A DNA stretch of 64,000 nt from an uncultured Oscillospiraceae bacterium (GTDB lineage Bacteria; Bacillota; Clostridia; Oscillospirales; Acutalibacteraceae), in assembly GCA_900540865.1 (NCBI GenBank), contig UQHH01000005.1, positions 19,048 through 83,047 on the forward strand, read 5' to 3'. Shown in pieces: positions 17,205-26,340 of this stretch (within the stretch, counting starts at the first letter, position 1; each line of letters opens with the position of its first letter). The position numbers were made by a program, and so were the translations under genes. The notes below the pieces were generated by a model, which did not search any database, was not told the DNA's origin, and saw only the letters and a program-made list of their open reading frames with translations.

Positions 17205-18320
17205 TTATACCACGCTCATCTTCGCGATGTAAATAGGATAGCTCTGATAGCCCATCAGCGCGCGTTCGTCCTTAATAACGACGTCCTTGTCGCAGATAAC
17301 GTAGTTGAGGTTGGCGTTTTCGCCGATTTTTGTGTCCTGCATAATGACGCAGTTTGAAACCTTCGCGCCCTTGCCGATATGCACGCCCTTGGAGACGACG
17401 CAGTTTTCGACCTCGCCGTTTATAATGCAGCCCTGGGCAATCAGCGAGTTTTTCACAGAGGAGCCGAGGCCGTACTTGCTCGGCATATCGTCGCGCACCT
17501 TGGTGTATATGGGGCGGGAGCCGTTAAAAAGCTCAGCGCGAACCTTCGGCTCCATAAGCGCCATGTTCGCGGCAAAATAGTCGTCCATCGACGAAATGAC
17601 GGCACTGTAGCCCGAAAGCTCATAGCCATAGAATTTGTATTTCCTGAAATTATCCTGCAGCAGATGGCGCTTGTAATCGAGCGCGTTGCGGCTGATACAG
17701 TCTGTTACAAGCTCCATCAGGAGCTCGCGTTTTAACAGCACGCTGCCGATTGCGAAATTGCATTCGCCTTCGGGACGCGGCTTTACAAGCAGCTCTTCTA
17801 CGCGGTTGTCGGTTCCAAGCTCCATGACGATTGCCTGCTCCCGCTGCTCCGGGACCTCGCCGGTTTTATATAAAATCGTAATATCCGCACCCGACTTGAT
17901 GTGGGAGGATATCATCTTCTGGTAATCGATGTTGAACACGCTGTCGCACTGTGAAAGCAGGACATATTCCTCGGAGGAATTGTTTATAAAGCCGCGCACG
18001 CCGTAAATGCTCTCAACCGGCGTGTTGAATTTGCTGTAGCCCTGCGAAAAAGGCGGAAGCACGGTAAGCCCGCCGCGCCGCTTCGATAAATCCCAAGCCT
18101 TGCCGGAGCCGACATGGTCCATCAGGGACGCAAAGTTGTTGTTTGTTATCACGCCGACCTTATTGATACCGGAGTTTACCATGTTGGACAGCACAAAATC
18201 AATCAGGCGGTATTTTCCGCCGAACGGCACGGAGCCCATCGTGCGTTTGGCCGTCAGCTCGGAAATCAGCTCGTCGTGTATGTTCGGGAACACAAGACCT
18301 AGTACGTTATTGCCTCTCAT
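17205..18320 (-). CDS. glgD: Glucose-1-phosphate adenylyltransferase subunit GlgD
   Basis: This 371-residue protein is a nucleotidyltransferase paralogue of GlgC with a C-terminal left-handed beta-helix. The N-terminal GGxGxRL loop of the catalytic subunit is missing; the start reads VLGLVFPNIHDELISELT instead. This is the hallmark of the regulatory GlgD of Firmicutes, which forms a hetero-oligomer with GlgC. SVPFGGKYRLIDFVLSN is conserved. The ATG overlaps the glgC stop by 4 bases. Confidence 0.93.
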   Translation of the reverse strand: MRGNNVLGLVFPNIHDELISELTAKRTMGSVPFGGKYRLIDFVLSNMVNSGINKVGVITNNNFASLMDHVGSGKAWDLSKRRGGLTVLPPFSQGYSKFNTPVESIYGVRGFINNSSEEYVLLSQCDSVFNIDYQKMISSHIKSGADITILYKTGEVPEQREQAIVMELGTDNRVEELLVKPRPEGECNFAIGSVLLKRELLMELVTDCISRNALDYKRHLLQDNFRKYKFYGYELSGYSAVISSMDDYFAANMALMEPKVRAELFNGSRPIYTKVRDDMPSKYGLGSSVKNSLIAQGCIINGEVENCVVSKGVHIGKGAKVSNCVIMQDTKIGENANLNYVICDKDVVIKDERALMGYQSYPIYIAKMSVV

Positions 18321-19537
18321 GCCTTTTCCACCTCCGCAACATCTTTATCTATCATGGCCTTCGGCGGAACGACGGCGTTTGCGCCTACGGTCAGGTTATC
18401 GCCGACCACGGCGATTCCCCAGGCGTCCTTGTCGCTGATGTCCTCAGGCCGCGCGCCGACCACCGCGTTTTTGCCGATGACAGCGTTTTCTGCGACGATT
18501 GCGTACTGTACGACGGCGCCGTCCTCGATAACCGCGCCGGGCATGATGATGGAATCGGTCACAACGGCGTTTTTGCCGACCGTTACGCCCGCGAACAGGA
18601 TGGAAAACTCGAGCGCGCCGTAAATATTACAGCCGTCCGCCACAAGCGAGTTCTGGATTTTGGCTGCGTCCGCGATATAATGCGGCGGCATGACGGGGTT
18701 GCGGGAATAAATCTTGTTGCTGTCCTCGCTCAAATCGAGCGGAACGTTCGGGTCGAGTAAATCCATGTTTGCTTCCCAGAGGCTGTCGATTGTGCCGACG
18801 TCCTTCCAGTAGCCCTCAAACTGGTACGCAAACATCCGCTCACCCGCGTCGAGCATAGCGGGGAGGACGTCCTTGCCGAAATCGTTGCTCGACCTTGTGT
18901 TTTCCGCGTCGAGCGTTAAATACTTTTTCAGCTTGTCGAAGCTGAACACATAGATACCCATAGAGGCGTTTGTGCTCTTGGGTACGGCGGGCTTTTCGTC
19001 GAACTCGTATATAGAGCCGTCAGGATTGGTGTTGAGGATACCGAAGCGCGGCGCTTCCTCAAGAGGCACGTCGATAACCGCGATGGTGCAGTCGGCGTTA
19101 TGCTCTTTGTGGAACGCGACCATTTTGGAATAGTCCATTTTATAGATATGGTCGCCAGAGAGAATGACCACATATTCCGGGTCGTACCGTTCGATATAGT
19201 TCATGTTTTGATAAATCGCGTTTGCCGTGCCGGAATACCAATCCGCGCCGCCCACCTGCTGGTAGGGGCTCAGGCAGTGTACGCCGTCGAGCATGCCGTC
19301 CAAATCCCACGGCTGTCCGTTGCCGATATATTCGTTTAACACGAGCGGCTGGTACTGCGTGAGTACGCCGACCGCTTCAATACCGGAGTTGACGCAGTTG
19401 GACAGCGGGAAATCAATAATTCTGTACTTGCCGCCGAACGGGACCGCCGGCTTTGCGAGCTTTTGTGTCAATACGCCGAGCCTGCTGCCCTGTCCGCCGG
19501 CGAGCAGCATGGCGACTACCTCTTGCTTTGGATACAT
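18317..19537 (-). CDS. glgC: Glucose-1-phosphate adenylyltransferase (ADP-glucose synthase)
   Basis: This 406-residue catalytic subunit makes ADP-glucose from ATP and glucose-1-phosphate, the committed step of glycogen synthesis. It has the nucleotide loop MLLAGGQGSRLGVLT, KPAVPFGGKYRIIDFPLSN, the catalytic-metal segment ILSGDHIYKMDY and a C-terminal hexapeptide beta-helix. The overlap with glgD indicates coupled translation. Allosteric control is expected but cannot be specified. Confidence 0.95.
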   Translation of the reverse strand: MYPKQEVVAMLLAGGQGSRLGVLTQKLAKPAVPFGGKYRIIDFPLSNCVNSGIEAVGVLTQYQPLVLNEYIGNGQPWDLDGMLDGVHCLSPYQQVGGADWYSGTANAIYQNMNYIERYDPEYVVILSGDHIYKMDYSKMVAFHKEHNADCTIAVIDVPLEEAPRFGILNTNPDGSIYEFDEKPAVPKSTNASMGIYVFSFDKLKKYLTLDAENTRSSNDFGKDVLPAMLDAGERMFAYQFEGYWKDVGTIDSLWEANMDLLDPNVPLDLSEDSNKIYSRNPVMPPHYIADAAKIQNSLVADGCNIYGALEFSILFAGVTVGKNAVVTDSIIMPGAVIEDGAVVQYAIVAENAVIGKNAVVGARPEDISDKDAWGIAVVGDNLTVGANAVVPPKAMIDKDVAEVEKA

Positions 19538-19588
19538 ACCAATACCTCCAAATTGCCGAAATATTTTGCAGATAACCGAAAACCCCGG

Positions 19589-21598
19589 TTATTTTTCTTT
19601 AGTTACTTCGCCGTCCTGCGCGGCCGCTTCCGTCTTTTCGGCCGCGTCCTTTTTGGCGGCGGCTTTCTTCTTTCTGGGCGGCTTTTTCTTGACGCACTTA
19701 AAGTACATGACCGACATAGGCGGTAAGGTCAGGAGAATCGACTGGTCACAGTCGTGCAGCGCCTCGCCGTCGGAGTTGATGTTCTGTCCGTTCGTGACGC
19801 CTGTGCCGCCGAAACGCTCGTCGTCTGTATTGAAGACCTCGGCGTAGTAGCCGTTTTGCGGAACGCCGATGCGGTAATCCTCACGCAGTACCGGCTGGAA
19901 GTTGCACACGCCGATGATGTTGTTGCCCTTTTTATCCATCCTGCGGAACGCGATGACGCTCTGCATATAGTCGTCGTGGTGAATCCACGAGAAGCCCTCC
20001 CAGGAGAAATCGACCTCGTACATCGGCGGGTTTTCCAGATAGAAGTGGTTGAGCGCTTTATAAAACGCATGCAACTCCTGGTGCTTCGGGAACTCAAGCA
20101 GGTTCCACTGGAGCTGCTGTGCCGCGTTCCATTCGTCGAACTGCCCGATTTCCGCGCCCATAAAGGTGAGCTTCTTGCCGGGATGAATCATCATATAAGC
20201 CATGAAAGCGCGTACACCCGCGAATTTCTGTTCATATTCGCCCGGCATTTTATTGATGAGTGAACCCTTGCCGTAAACGACCTCGTCATGCGAAATCGGC
20301 AGCAGGAAGTTCTCGGAAAACGCGTAGAAGAATGAGAAGGTAAGGTTGTCGTGATGATAGGGGCGGTAGAGCGGGTCGAGCGACATATAATGCAGCATAT
20401 CGTTCATCCAGCCCATGTTCCACTTGTAGTTGAAGCCCAGCCCGCCGTCCTCAACAGGGCGGGAGACCATAGGCCAGGAGGTGGATTCCTCCGCAATCAT
20501 ATAATCCTGCGGATAGAGCGCGGCAATTTTGGAGTTGAGGTTCTGGATAAAGGCGACCGCCTCCAGATGCTCCTTGCCGCCGTATTTGTTGGCGACCCAT
20601 TCGCCGTCGTGGCGGTTATAATCGAGGTACAGCATCGAGGCTACCGCGTCCACGCGGATGCCGTCGATATGGTACTTGTCGAGCCAGAACATGGCGCTCG
20701 ACATCAAAAAGCTAATTACCTCAAAGCGGCTGTAGTCAAAAACGAGCGTGCCCCATTCCTTATGCTCGCCCTTGCGCGTGTCGGCGTATTCATAGCAGCA
20801 GGTGCCGTCGAACTTCGCAAGGCCGTGCGCGTCGCGCGGGAAGTGCGCCGGAACCCAGTCGAGAATGACCTGGATACCCTGCTCGTGGCATTTGTCGACA
20901 AAATACATAAAGTCGTGCGGCGTACCGTAGCGGGACGTTGGGGCAAAGTAGCCTGTTACCTGGTAGCCCCACGAACCGTCGAACGGGTATTCCGTCATCG
21001 GCATGAATTCAATATGCGTATAGCCCATATCCTTGACGTAAGGAATCAGCTCGTCGGCAAGCTTTCGGTAGCTGTAGCGCGAGCCGTCTTCACCCAGCCT
21101 CCAGGAACCCGCGTGTACCTCGTAAATGTTCATCGGCTGTTCGTAGTGCGGCTTTTCCGCTTTCTTTTCCTGCCAGTCTGCGTCGGTCCATTCAAAGCCG
21201 TCCAAATCGTAATAGAGCGTCGCGTTGTCGGGGCGCGTCTGGCAGTGGTAGCCGTACGGGTCGGTTTTATAGAGCTTTTCAAACCAGGGCGTTTCCACAC
21301 AATATTTATACGCCTGGTACTGGTTGACGTGCGGGATAAAGCATTCCCATACGCCCGTGCCGTCCACACGCTCCATGTAGTTTTTCATGTTGTCCCAGCT
21401 ATTAAAGTCGCCCGCGACGGAAACCGTCAGGGCGTTCGGCGCCCATACGCGGAATACCACACCGTCCAGCCCGTCCCGGTAACATTTATGCGCCCCCATA
21501 TATTCGTATGCGTTGACGCTCTCTCCCGCAAGGAACAATTCGAGAGGGGAACGTGAATCTACCTTTGTTTCGGTAGCCGTTGTTTTTTCGCCTGCCAT
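19589..21598 (-). CDS. glgB: 1,4-alpha-glucan branching enzyme (GH13)
   Basis: This 669-residue enzyme introduces alpha-1,6 branches. It has an N-terminal CBM48-type domain (VFRVWAPNALTVSVAGDFNSWD), a GH13 barrel with the catalytic-Asp region IDGIRVDAVASMLYLDY, a conserved Glu in MIAEESTSWP, and ISHDEVVYGK. The C-terminal tail is unusually Lys/Ala/Glu-rich (PPRKKKAAAKKDAAEKTEA). The ATG at 21598 is chosen because AAGGAG lies 8 bases upstream; the frame is open further upstream but runs into the promoter region. It is the first gene of the operon. Confidence 0.94.
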   Translation of the reverse strand: MAGEKTTATETKVDSRSPLELFLAGESVNAYEYMGAHKCYRDGLDGVVFRVWAPNALTVSVAGDFNSWDNMKNYMERVDGTGVWECFIPHVNQYQAYKYCVETPWFEKLYKTDPYGYHCQTRPDNATLYYDLDGFEWTDADWQEKKAEKPHYEQPMNIYEVHAGSWRLGEDGSRYSYRKLADELIPYVKDMGYTHIEFMPMTEYPFDGSWGYQVTGYFAPTSRYGTPHDFMYFVDKCHEQGIQVILDWVPAHFPRDAHGLAKFDGTCCYEYADTRKGEHKEWGTLVFDYSRFEVISFLMSSAMFWLDKYHIDGIRVDAVASMLYLDYNRHDGEWVANKYGGKEHLEAVAFIQNLNSKIAALYPQDYMIAEESTSWPMVSRPVEDGGLGFNYKWNMGWMNDMLHYMSLDPLYRPYHHDNLTFSFFYAFSENFLLPISHDEVVYGKGSLINKMPGEYEQKFAGVRAFMAYMMIHPGKKLTFMGAEIGQFDEWNAAQQLQWNLLEFPKHQELHAFYKALNHFYLENPPMYEVDFSWEGFSWIHHDDYMQSVIAFRRMDKKGNNIIGVCNFQPVLREDYRIGVPQNGYYAEVFNTDDERFGGTGVTNGQNINSDGEALHDCDQSILLTLPPMSVMYFKCVKKKPPRKKKAAAKKDAAEKTEAAAQDGEVTKEK

Positions 21599-21745
21599 AA
21601 AATTTTCTCCTTCCGCATTCTGTAATGTATATATCGGTTCAGCCTTGATATTTCCCCAAACGTGAAAAAAGAATAAAACCTCGTACAAAAAAGCCGTGCA
21701 AGATTTTTCCTGTTTTTTTGCCAATATATACAATCTCTCCATAAT

Positions 21746-21774
21746 ATAATAGCAATGTTTCGGTAAAAATTCAA
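21746..21774 (-). promoter_or_regulatory. Promoter of the glgBCDA operon
   Basis: On the minus strand, TTGAAT, a 17-base spacer and TATTAT (or the overlapping TATATT) predict a leader of about 140 bases. Confidence 0.5.
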
Positions 21775-22086
21775 TAGATTTTAAAATTTTAATTCCACAT
21801 AATTTAGTAAAATTTTTGTGTTGTACCAAAAACCGGCGCTGTATAGCGCTAACCGCCGTTATGATGACGGGAAATGGGCAATTTGCGAAAACACGTCCAT
21901 CATACCATCACGGCTCTGTCGAAAAGGCGAAAAGGGCGCGCAATACACAGCATAATTTTTCTGGCTTTTAAAATTCATAGTAATCCGATATGTTTATCTT
22001 ACCATAAAGTATGCGGGCTTAGCAAAAACAATTGTTGGCAGAAAGCCGTGCTTTGTATGAGAGAGAAATTCACCACACGAGTCCGA
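21775..22086. other. Gene-free region between glg and luxE promoters
   Basis: This AT-rich stretch separates two divergent transcription units. Short open frames here lack ribosome sites and coding character. A small hairpin (GCGCT / AGCGC) lies at 21836-21849. Nothing else was recognised. Confidence 0.5.
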
Positions 22087-22115
22087 TTGCCCTTTTCTGC
22101 TTTATCCTTTATAAT
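22087..22115 (+). promoter_or_regulatory. Promoter of the luxE-luxC pair
   Basis: TTGCCC, a 17-base spacer and a perfect TATAAT lie about 130 bases before the luxE-like start codon. Confidence 0.55.
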
Positions 22116-22244
22116 AAAACCACAGGGGATAAAACGGTATGCTATATAGAAAAAAGCGGATTTTACGGGTATGGGCCTGTTGGTAATTTTTATTTAATAG
22201 ACATTGCGGGAGCCGGCCTTTAATAGAAAAAGGGGGAGAAGCAA

Positions 22245-23366
22245 ATGAGCAGCCGCGGAAAGCTGTTTTCTATAAAACAGCCCTATTCGTTAGAGGAAAC
22301 GAACGCGCTTTTTCTTTCCGCTATGCGGGAAAACTGCGCATACCAGTATAGCCGCTGTGGGCAATACCGCAAAATTCTGGACGGCTTTGGATTTGCGCCG
22401 GAGCAGCTAAGGGAATATGAAGACCTTGCGCGCCTGCCTTTTTTGCCGACGCTCTTTTTTAAATCGCATGAGCTTTTGTCGATGCCGAGGGGCAGAACGC
22501 CGGTAGAGGCGACCTCCTCCGGCACAAGCGGGAAAATGAGCCGGATTGCGTTCGATACCTACGGCCTGTACTGCGGGCTGAAAATGGTGCTGCGGCTCGG
22601 CCGTTTGCACGGATTTTTTTCCGCGGTTCCCGCAAATTATGTACTGCTTGGGTACAAGCGCCATAAAGGAAACCAAACGGCGGTAACGAAAACGGCGTTC
22701 GGCGCGACGCTGTTTACGCCCGCAATCCACCGGGAATATGCCTTAAAATACAAAGACGGCGGATATAAGGCGGATTTGGACGGGATAATCGGCGCGCTTA
22801 TAAAATACAGCCGCGCACCCTTTCCCGTGCGCCTGGTCGGATTCCCGTCCTATACGTATTTTTTGCTGAAATCCATGGACGAACAGGGTGTTGCTCTAAA
22901 GCTGAAAAAAGGCTCGCGTATCCTGCTCGGCGGAGGCTGGAAGCAGTTTTACCAGGAGCAGGTGGACAAGCGTATCCTGTATGAACTGGCGCAAAAGGTG
23001 CTGGGGATTGAGGAAGGGGACATCCGGGAATTTTTTGGCGCGGTTGAGCACCCGATATTATATTGCGACTGCAAAAACCACCATTTTCATATTCCTGCGT
23101 ACAGCCGCGTAATCATCCGCGACGTCAATACGTTCGAGCCGGTAAAAAACGGGGAGACGGGGCTTTTAAACTTGCTGACGCCCATGGTATACGGCGCGCC
23201 TGTGCTCAGTGTGATGACGGACGATTTGGGCGTGCTGCACGACGCGGGAGAATGCGGCTGCGGGATAGGGTCGCCGTATCTTGAAATCATCGGGCGTGTT
23301 GGGCTTAACGACATCAAAACATGCGCGGCGGGAGCCGCCGAGCTGCTGAAGGGGCTGGAGCTATGA
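22245..23366 (+). CDS. LuxE-type acyl-protein synthetase
   Basis: This 373-residue adenylating enzyme resembles LuxE (PF04443). The ATP-binding loop is EATSSGTSGKMSRI, followed by LLGGGWKQF, EFFGAVEHPILYCDC and the C-terminal DDLGVL...GRVGLNDIK. In luminous bacteria, LuxE activates fatty acids as acyl-AMP and passes them to LuxC. A LuxC homologue overlaps its end (ATGA). No LuxA, LuxB or LuxD gene is in the window, so light production is not implied. GGGGGAG lies upstream of the ATG. Confidence 0.88.
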   Translation: MSSRGKLFSIKQPYSLEETNALFLSAMRENCAYQYSRCGQYRKILDGFGFAPEQLREYEDLARLPFLPTLFFKSHELLSMPRGRTPVEATSSGTSGKMSRIAFDTYGLYCGLKMVLRLGRLHGFFSAVPANYVLLGYKRHKGNQTAVTKTAFGATLFTPAIHREYALKYKDGGYKADLDGIIGALIKYSRAPFPVRLVGFPSYTYFLLKSMDEQGVALKLKKGSRILLGGGWKQFYQEQVDKRILYELAQKVLGIEEGDIREFFGAVEHPILYCDCKNHHFHIPAYSRVIIRDVNTFEPVKNGETGLLNLLTPMVYGAPVLSVMTDDLGVLHDAGECGCGIGSPYLEIIGRVGLNDIKTCAAGAAELLKGLEL

Positions 23367-24655
23367 TACTCTTTAAGGGGAAGCTTTATGGTTCGGACGT
23401 GCAAAGCGAGCTGCTCGGCCGCATGGAGGCCCACATAAATGAAACGCTTTCAAAGGAGCCGCCCGGTCCTGAATATGTAATCGGCGCGTTTGACAGGCTC
23501 GCGGAAAAAATTGAAGGCGGCGCATATGACGAACTGATTGCGATGCTCGATATTGAGGGAATTGAAGAAAAAATAAGCGAGGCCGTATCCCTGCTCAAAC
23601 GCGACAGCCTGCTGTTTAAGCTGGAAACGGAGCTCGGCAGGGATTTTTTATTAGAAAAAGAAATTCGTCCCGTACGCGCGGACAGGTCAATCGTAAAGCG
23701 CGTAATGCCGCTCGGCGTGCTGTTTCATATCGCCGCGGGCAACGTAGACGGTCTTCCGGCCTACAGCGCAGCCGAAGGCTTACTGACGGGCAACATCAAT
23801 ATTTTAAAGCTGCCGCAGGCGGACGACGGGCTTTCAATCAGGATTCTCTGTGAGCTGATTGCGCTAGCTCCTGCGCTTACCGACTATATTTATGTGTTCG
23901 ACACGCCGTCCTCAGATATTGGCGCGATGAAACGGATGGCGGAGATGTCGGACGGCATCGTCGTATGGGGCGGGGACGCGGCGGTTTCCGCCGTGCGCGG
24001 TATGGCGCCTGTGGGCGCAAGGCTGGTTGAATGGGGCCATAAGCTGAGCTTTGCATACCTGTCCGGCGAGCCCTCCGAAGAAGAGCTGCGGCAGCTTGCG
24101 CGCCATATAATGGAGACGAAGCAGCTGCTTTGCAGCTCATGCCAGACGGTTTATATCGATACGGACAGCATGGAGGATATATATGCCTTCTGCCGGCGGT
24201 TTTTGCCGGTTTTGGAGGAGGCCGCGCGGGTATATCCAGTAAAAAGCACAGGCGCACAGGCGGAAATTTCCCTGCGCCTTTACCATCAAAAGCTGGAATC
24301 GCTTGTGTCGGGGCAAAAGGAGGAGGCGCAGCGGGTTTACAGGGGCAAGGGGTGCAGCCTTTTGGCCTGTACGGACAGTGAGCTTGCGCTTTCCATGATG
24401 TTTGGCAACTGCCTGGTCAAGCGGCTTGCGCGTGAAGAAATTATCCCGGTGCTGCGCCGGAAAAAAGGATATTTACAAACGGCCGGGCTGCTTTGCGGGG
24501 AGGAAGAAAGACAGGAGTTAACTATACTGTTGCTCAAGGCGGGCGCCGACCGGGTAACGGGCGCGGGTGATATGTCCGGCGTTACCTGCGCGGACACGCA
24601 CGACGGGGAATACCCGCTGCGGCGGTATGTTCGGATAACGGACAGCAGCTTGTAA
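23363..24655 (+). CDS. LuxC-type acyl-CoA reductase
   Basis: This 430-residue protein belongs to the LuxC acyl-CoA/acyl-protein reductase family (PF05893), an aldehyde-dehydrogenase-like fold. The NADPH region is around GVLFHIAAGNVDGLPAYSA, and the likely catalytic Cys257 lies in KQLLCSSCQTVY. It would reduce a fatty acyl thioester to an aldehyde. The ATG at 23363 overlaps the partner's stop; an earlier in-frame codon would lie inside the partner gene and has no ribosome site. A shared terminator follows. Confidence 0.87.
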   Translation: MILFKGKLYGSDVQSELLGRMEAHINETLSKEPPGPEYVIGAFDRLAEKIEGGAYDELIAMLDIEGIEEKISEAVSLLKRDSLLFKLETELGRDFLLEKEIRPVRADRSIVKRVMPLGVLFHIAAGNVDGLPAYSAAEGLLTGNINILKLPQADDGLSIRILCELIALAPALTDYIYVFDTPSSDIGAMKRMAEMSDGIVVWGGDAAVSAVRGMAPVGARLVEWGHKLSFAYLSGEPSEEELRQLARHIMETKQLLCSSCQTVYIDTDSMEDIYAFCRRFLPVLEEAARVYPVKSTGAQAEISLRLYHQKLESLVSGQKEEAQRVYRGKGCSLLACTDSELALSMMFGNCLVKRLAREEIIPVLRRKKGYLQTAGLLCGEEERQELTILLLKAGADRVTGAGDMSGVTCADTHDGEYPLRRYVRITDSSL

Positions 24656-24661
24656 ATAAAC

Positions 24662-24697
24662 GAAAAAACGGGACGGAGCAGCGCTCCGTCCCGTTTC
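24662..24697. terminator. Bidirectional terminator between luxC and gapA
   Basis: A 14-bp perfect stem (AAACGGGACGGAGC / GCTCCGTCCCGTTT, loop AG) has A residues on the left and T residues on the right. It serves both convergent genes. Confidence 0.85.
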
Positions 24698-24719
24698 ATA
24701 TGCAAATTATAATAAATAA

Positions 24720-25724
24720 TTACAGCTCTGCGAAATATTTGATAGTCCTTACCATCTGGCTGGTGTAGCTGTTCTCGTTGTCGTACCAGGAAACAACCTG
24801 AACCTCGCTCGTGCCGTTGTCGAGGTTGATGACCATGGTCTGGGTGGAATCGAACAGGGAGCCGTAGGTGATGCCGATAACGTCGGAGGAAACAATCGGG
24901 TCCTCGTTGTAGCCGAAGGACTCGGAGGAAGCAGCCTTCATCGCCTGGTTGATCTGGTCAACCGTAACGGTTCCTTCTACGATAGCGGTGAGGATGGTGG
25001 TGGAGCCTGTCGGTACCGGTACGCGCTGCGCGGAGCCGATGAGCTTTCCGTTAAGCTCCGGGATAACCAGGCCGATTGCCTTCGCGGCGCCCGTGGAGTT
25101 CGGTACGATGTTGACAGCAGCTGCGCGCGCCCTTCTGAGGTCGCCCTTTCTGTGCGGTCCGTCGAGAACCATCTGGTCGCCCGTGTAAGCGTGGATTGTG
25201 CTCATGATGCCGCTCTTGATGGGAGCGAGCTTATTGAGTGCGTTTGCCATCGGGGCGAGGCAGTTGGTTGTGCAGGAAGCGGCGGAGATGATGGTATCTT
25301 CCTTCGTCAGGGTGTCCTCGTTCACGCTGTAAACGACTGTCTTGAGGTCGTTTCCGGCCGGAGCGGAGATGACAACCTTCTTGGCGCCTGCGTCTATATG
25401 AGCCTGGCTTTTCGCCTTGGAGCAGTAGAAGCCTGTGCACTCGAGAACGACGTCGATTCCGAGCTCGCCCCAGGGCAGCTCAGCGGCGTTCGCCTTGGCA
25501 TAAATGGTGATTTCTTTTCCGTCTACGACGATGGAGTTTTCTTTTGCCTCTACAGGCTTGTTGTAACGGCCCTGAGCGGAGTCGTACTTTAAAAGGTGAG
25601 CGAGCATTTTCGCATCTGTAAGGTCGTTAATCGCGACAACCTCGTAGCCCTCTGCGCCGAACATCTGCCTGAAAGCAAGACGGCCGATGCGGCCAAAACC
25701 GTTAATAGCAACTTTTACTGACAT
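24720..25724 (-). CDS. gapA: Glyceraldehyde-3-phosphate dehydrogenase
   Basis: This 334-residue phosphorylating NAD-dependent enzyme of glycolysis has the N-terminal Rossmann motif INGFGRIGRLAFRQ, the catalytic cysteine in ISAASCTTNCLAP, and the conserved YTGDQMVLDGPH and VSWYDNENSYTSQ. The ATG at 25724 is 7 bases after AGGAGGT; in-frame codons further upstream lie in the leader. It is a single-gene unit with a good promoter and terminator. Confidence 0.96.
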   Translation of the reverse strand: MSVKVAINGFGRIGRLAFRQMFGAEGYEVVAINDLTDAKMLAHLLKYDSAQGRYNKPVEAKENSIVVDGKEITIYAKANAAELPWGELGIDVVLECTGFYCSKAKSQAHIDAGAKKVVISAPAGNDLKTVVYSVNEDTLTKEDTIISAASCTTNCLAPMANALNKLAPIKSGIMSTIHAYTGDQMVLDGPHRKGDLRRARAAAVNIVPNSTGAAKAIGLVIPELNGKLIGSAQRVPVPTGSTTILTAIVEGTVTVDQINQAMKAASSESFGYNEDPIVSSDVIGITYGSLFDSTQTMVINLDNGTSEVQVVSWYDNENSYTSQMVRTIKYFAEL

Positions 25725-25767
25725 AAGATTTACCTCCTGAAATTTGAAACTTTTGGTTAGCATCCCT

Positions 25768-25796
25768 ATCATATAGCATTTTTACGGAGAATACAA
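25768..25796 (-). promoter_or_regulatory. Promoter of gapA
   Basis: On the minus strand, TTGTAT, a 17-base spacer and TATGAT lie about 44 bases before the start codon. Confidence 0.6.
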
Positions 25797-25974
25797 GGCT
25801 TTGACAAAAATTTAACAAAAATTTTTTATCTTTTTCCAGTCATAGGGCCGTTTGAATTTATTATAACGCAAAAAATGCGATGAAACGGGACTTTTTTATA
25901 AGATTTGCCGTTTTTTTACGTGGGAATGGGTTGATTTTTATATGCATTTTTATACATATATATACAAATAATCC

Positions 25975-26003
25975 TTGACTTTCGCAGCGATTGAATATAA
26001 AAT
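25975..26003 (+). promoter_or_regulatory. Promoter of rny
   Basis: TTGACT, a 17-base spacer and TAAAAT precede a leader of about 330 bases before the RNase Y start. Confidence 0.6.
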
Positions 26004-26009
26004 AGATAA

Positions 26010-26340
26010 AGATAACCGCAAAATTGGCACCGCCCGGTCTGGGATGGGTGCGTTTGTTTTGTGGAAATCTGCTCAAACGCGGGAAAACCGCCGTTTGTTT
26101 TTTTTAATTGGACTCTTAAGAGGCCGTTATAATATAGATAAACCAATCTGTGTAACTGACCGCGCTGAGCCGCGGATGAGATACATTGTCCCTGTCCCCA
26201 AGGGCAGGGGGCTTGTTGTGTTTATTTTTTGCAGACAATTGAATATTATCCGTAATAACGGCTTTCTTGAGTTGATTCCTTTTATCTTTCTAACAATTAT
26301 GAAAACGATGAAAAATCAAATCAAGGAGGTGTCAATTCAG
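26010..26340 (+). other. Long structured leader of rny
   Basis: No convincing gene lies here, although one frame is open into rny. A terminator-like hairpin (GGCACC...GGTGC then GTTTGTTTTG) lies at 26026-26061, close to the predicted start of transcription. A second hairpin (CCCTGTCC / GGGCAGGG, loop CCAA) lies at 26190-26209 and is followed by T-rich sequence. A second weak promoter (TTGGAC, 16 bases, TAATAT) may lie near 26108-26135. The role is unknown; autoregulation by RNase Y is possible. Confidence 0.45.

Noticed and set aside
20351..21556. A 401-codon open frame antisense to glgB
   Set aside because: It is a shadow of high-GC third-position codon use in glgB. No motif or ribosome site supports it. 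The same applies to long antisense frames over ilvC, rny (26530-27552) and the DUF2156 gene.
21599..21829. An extended N-terminus of the branching enzyme
   Set aside because: The frame is open, but the sequence is AT-rich, contains the predicted promoter and lacks a better ribosome site than the one before 21598.
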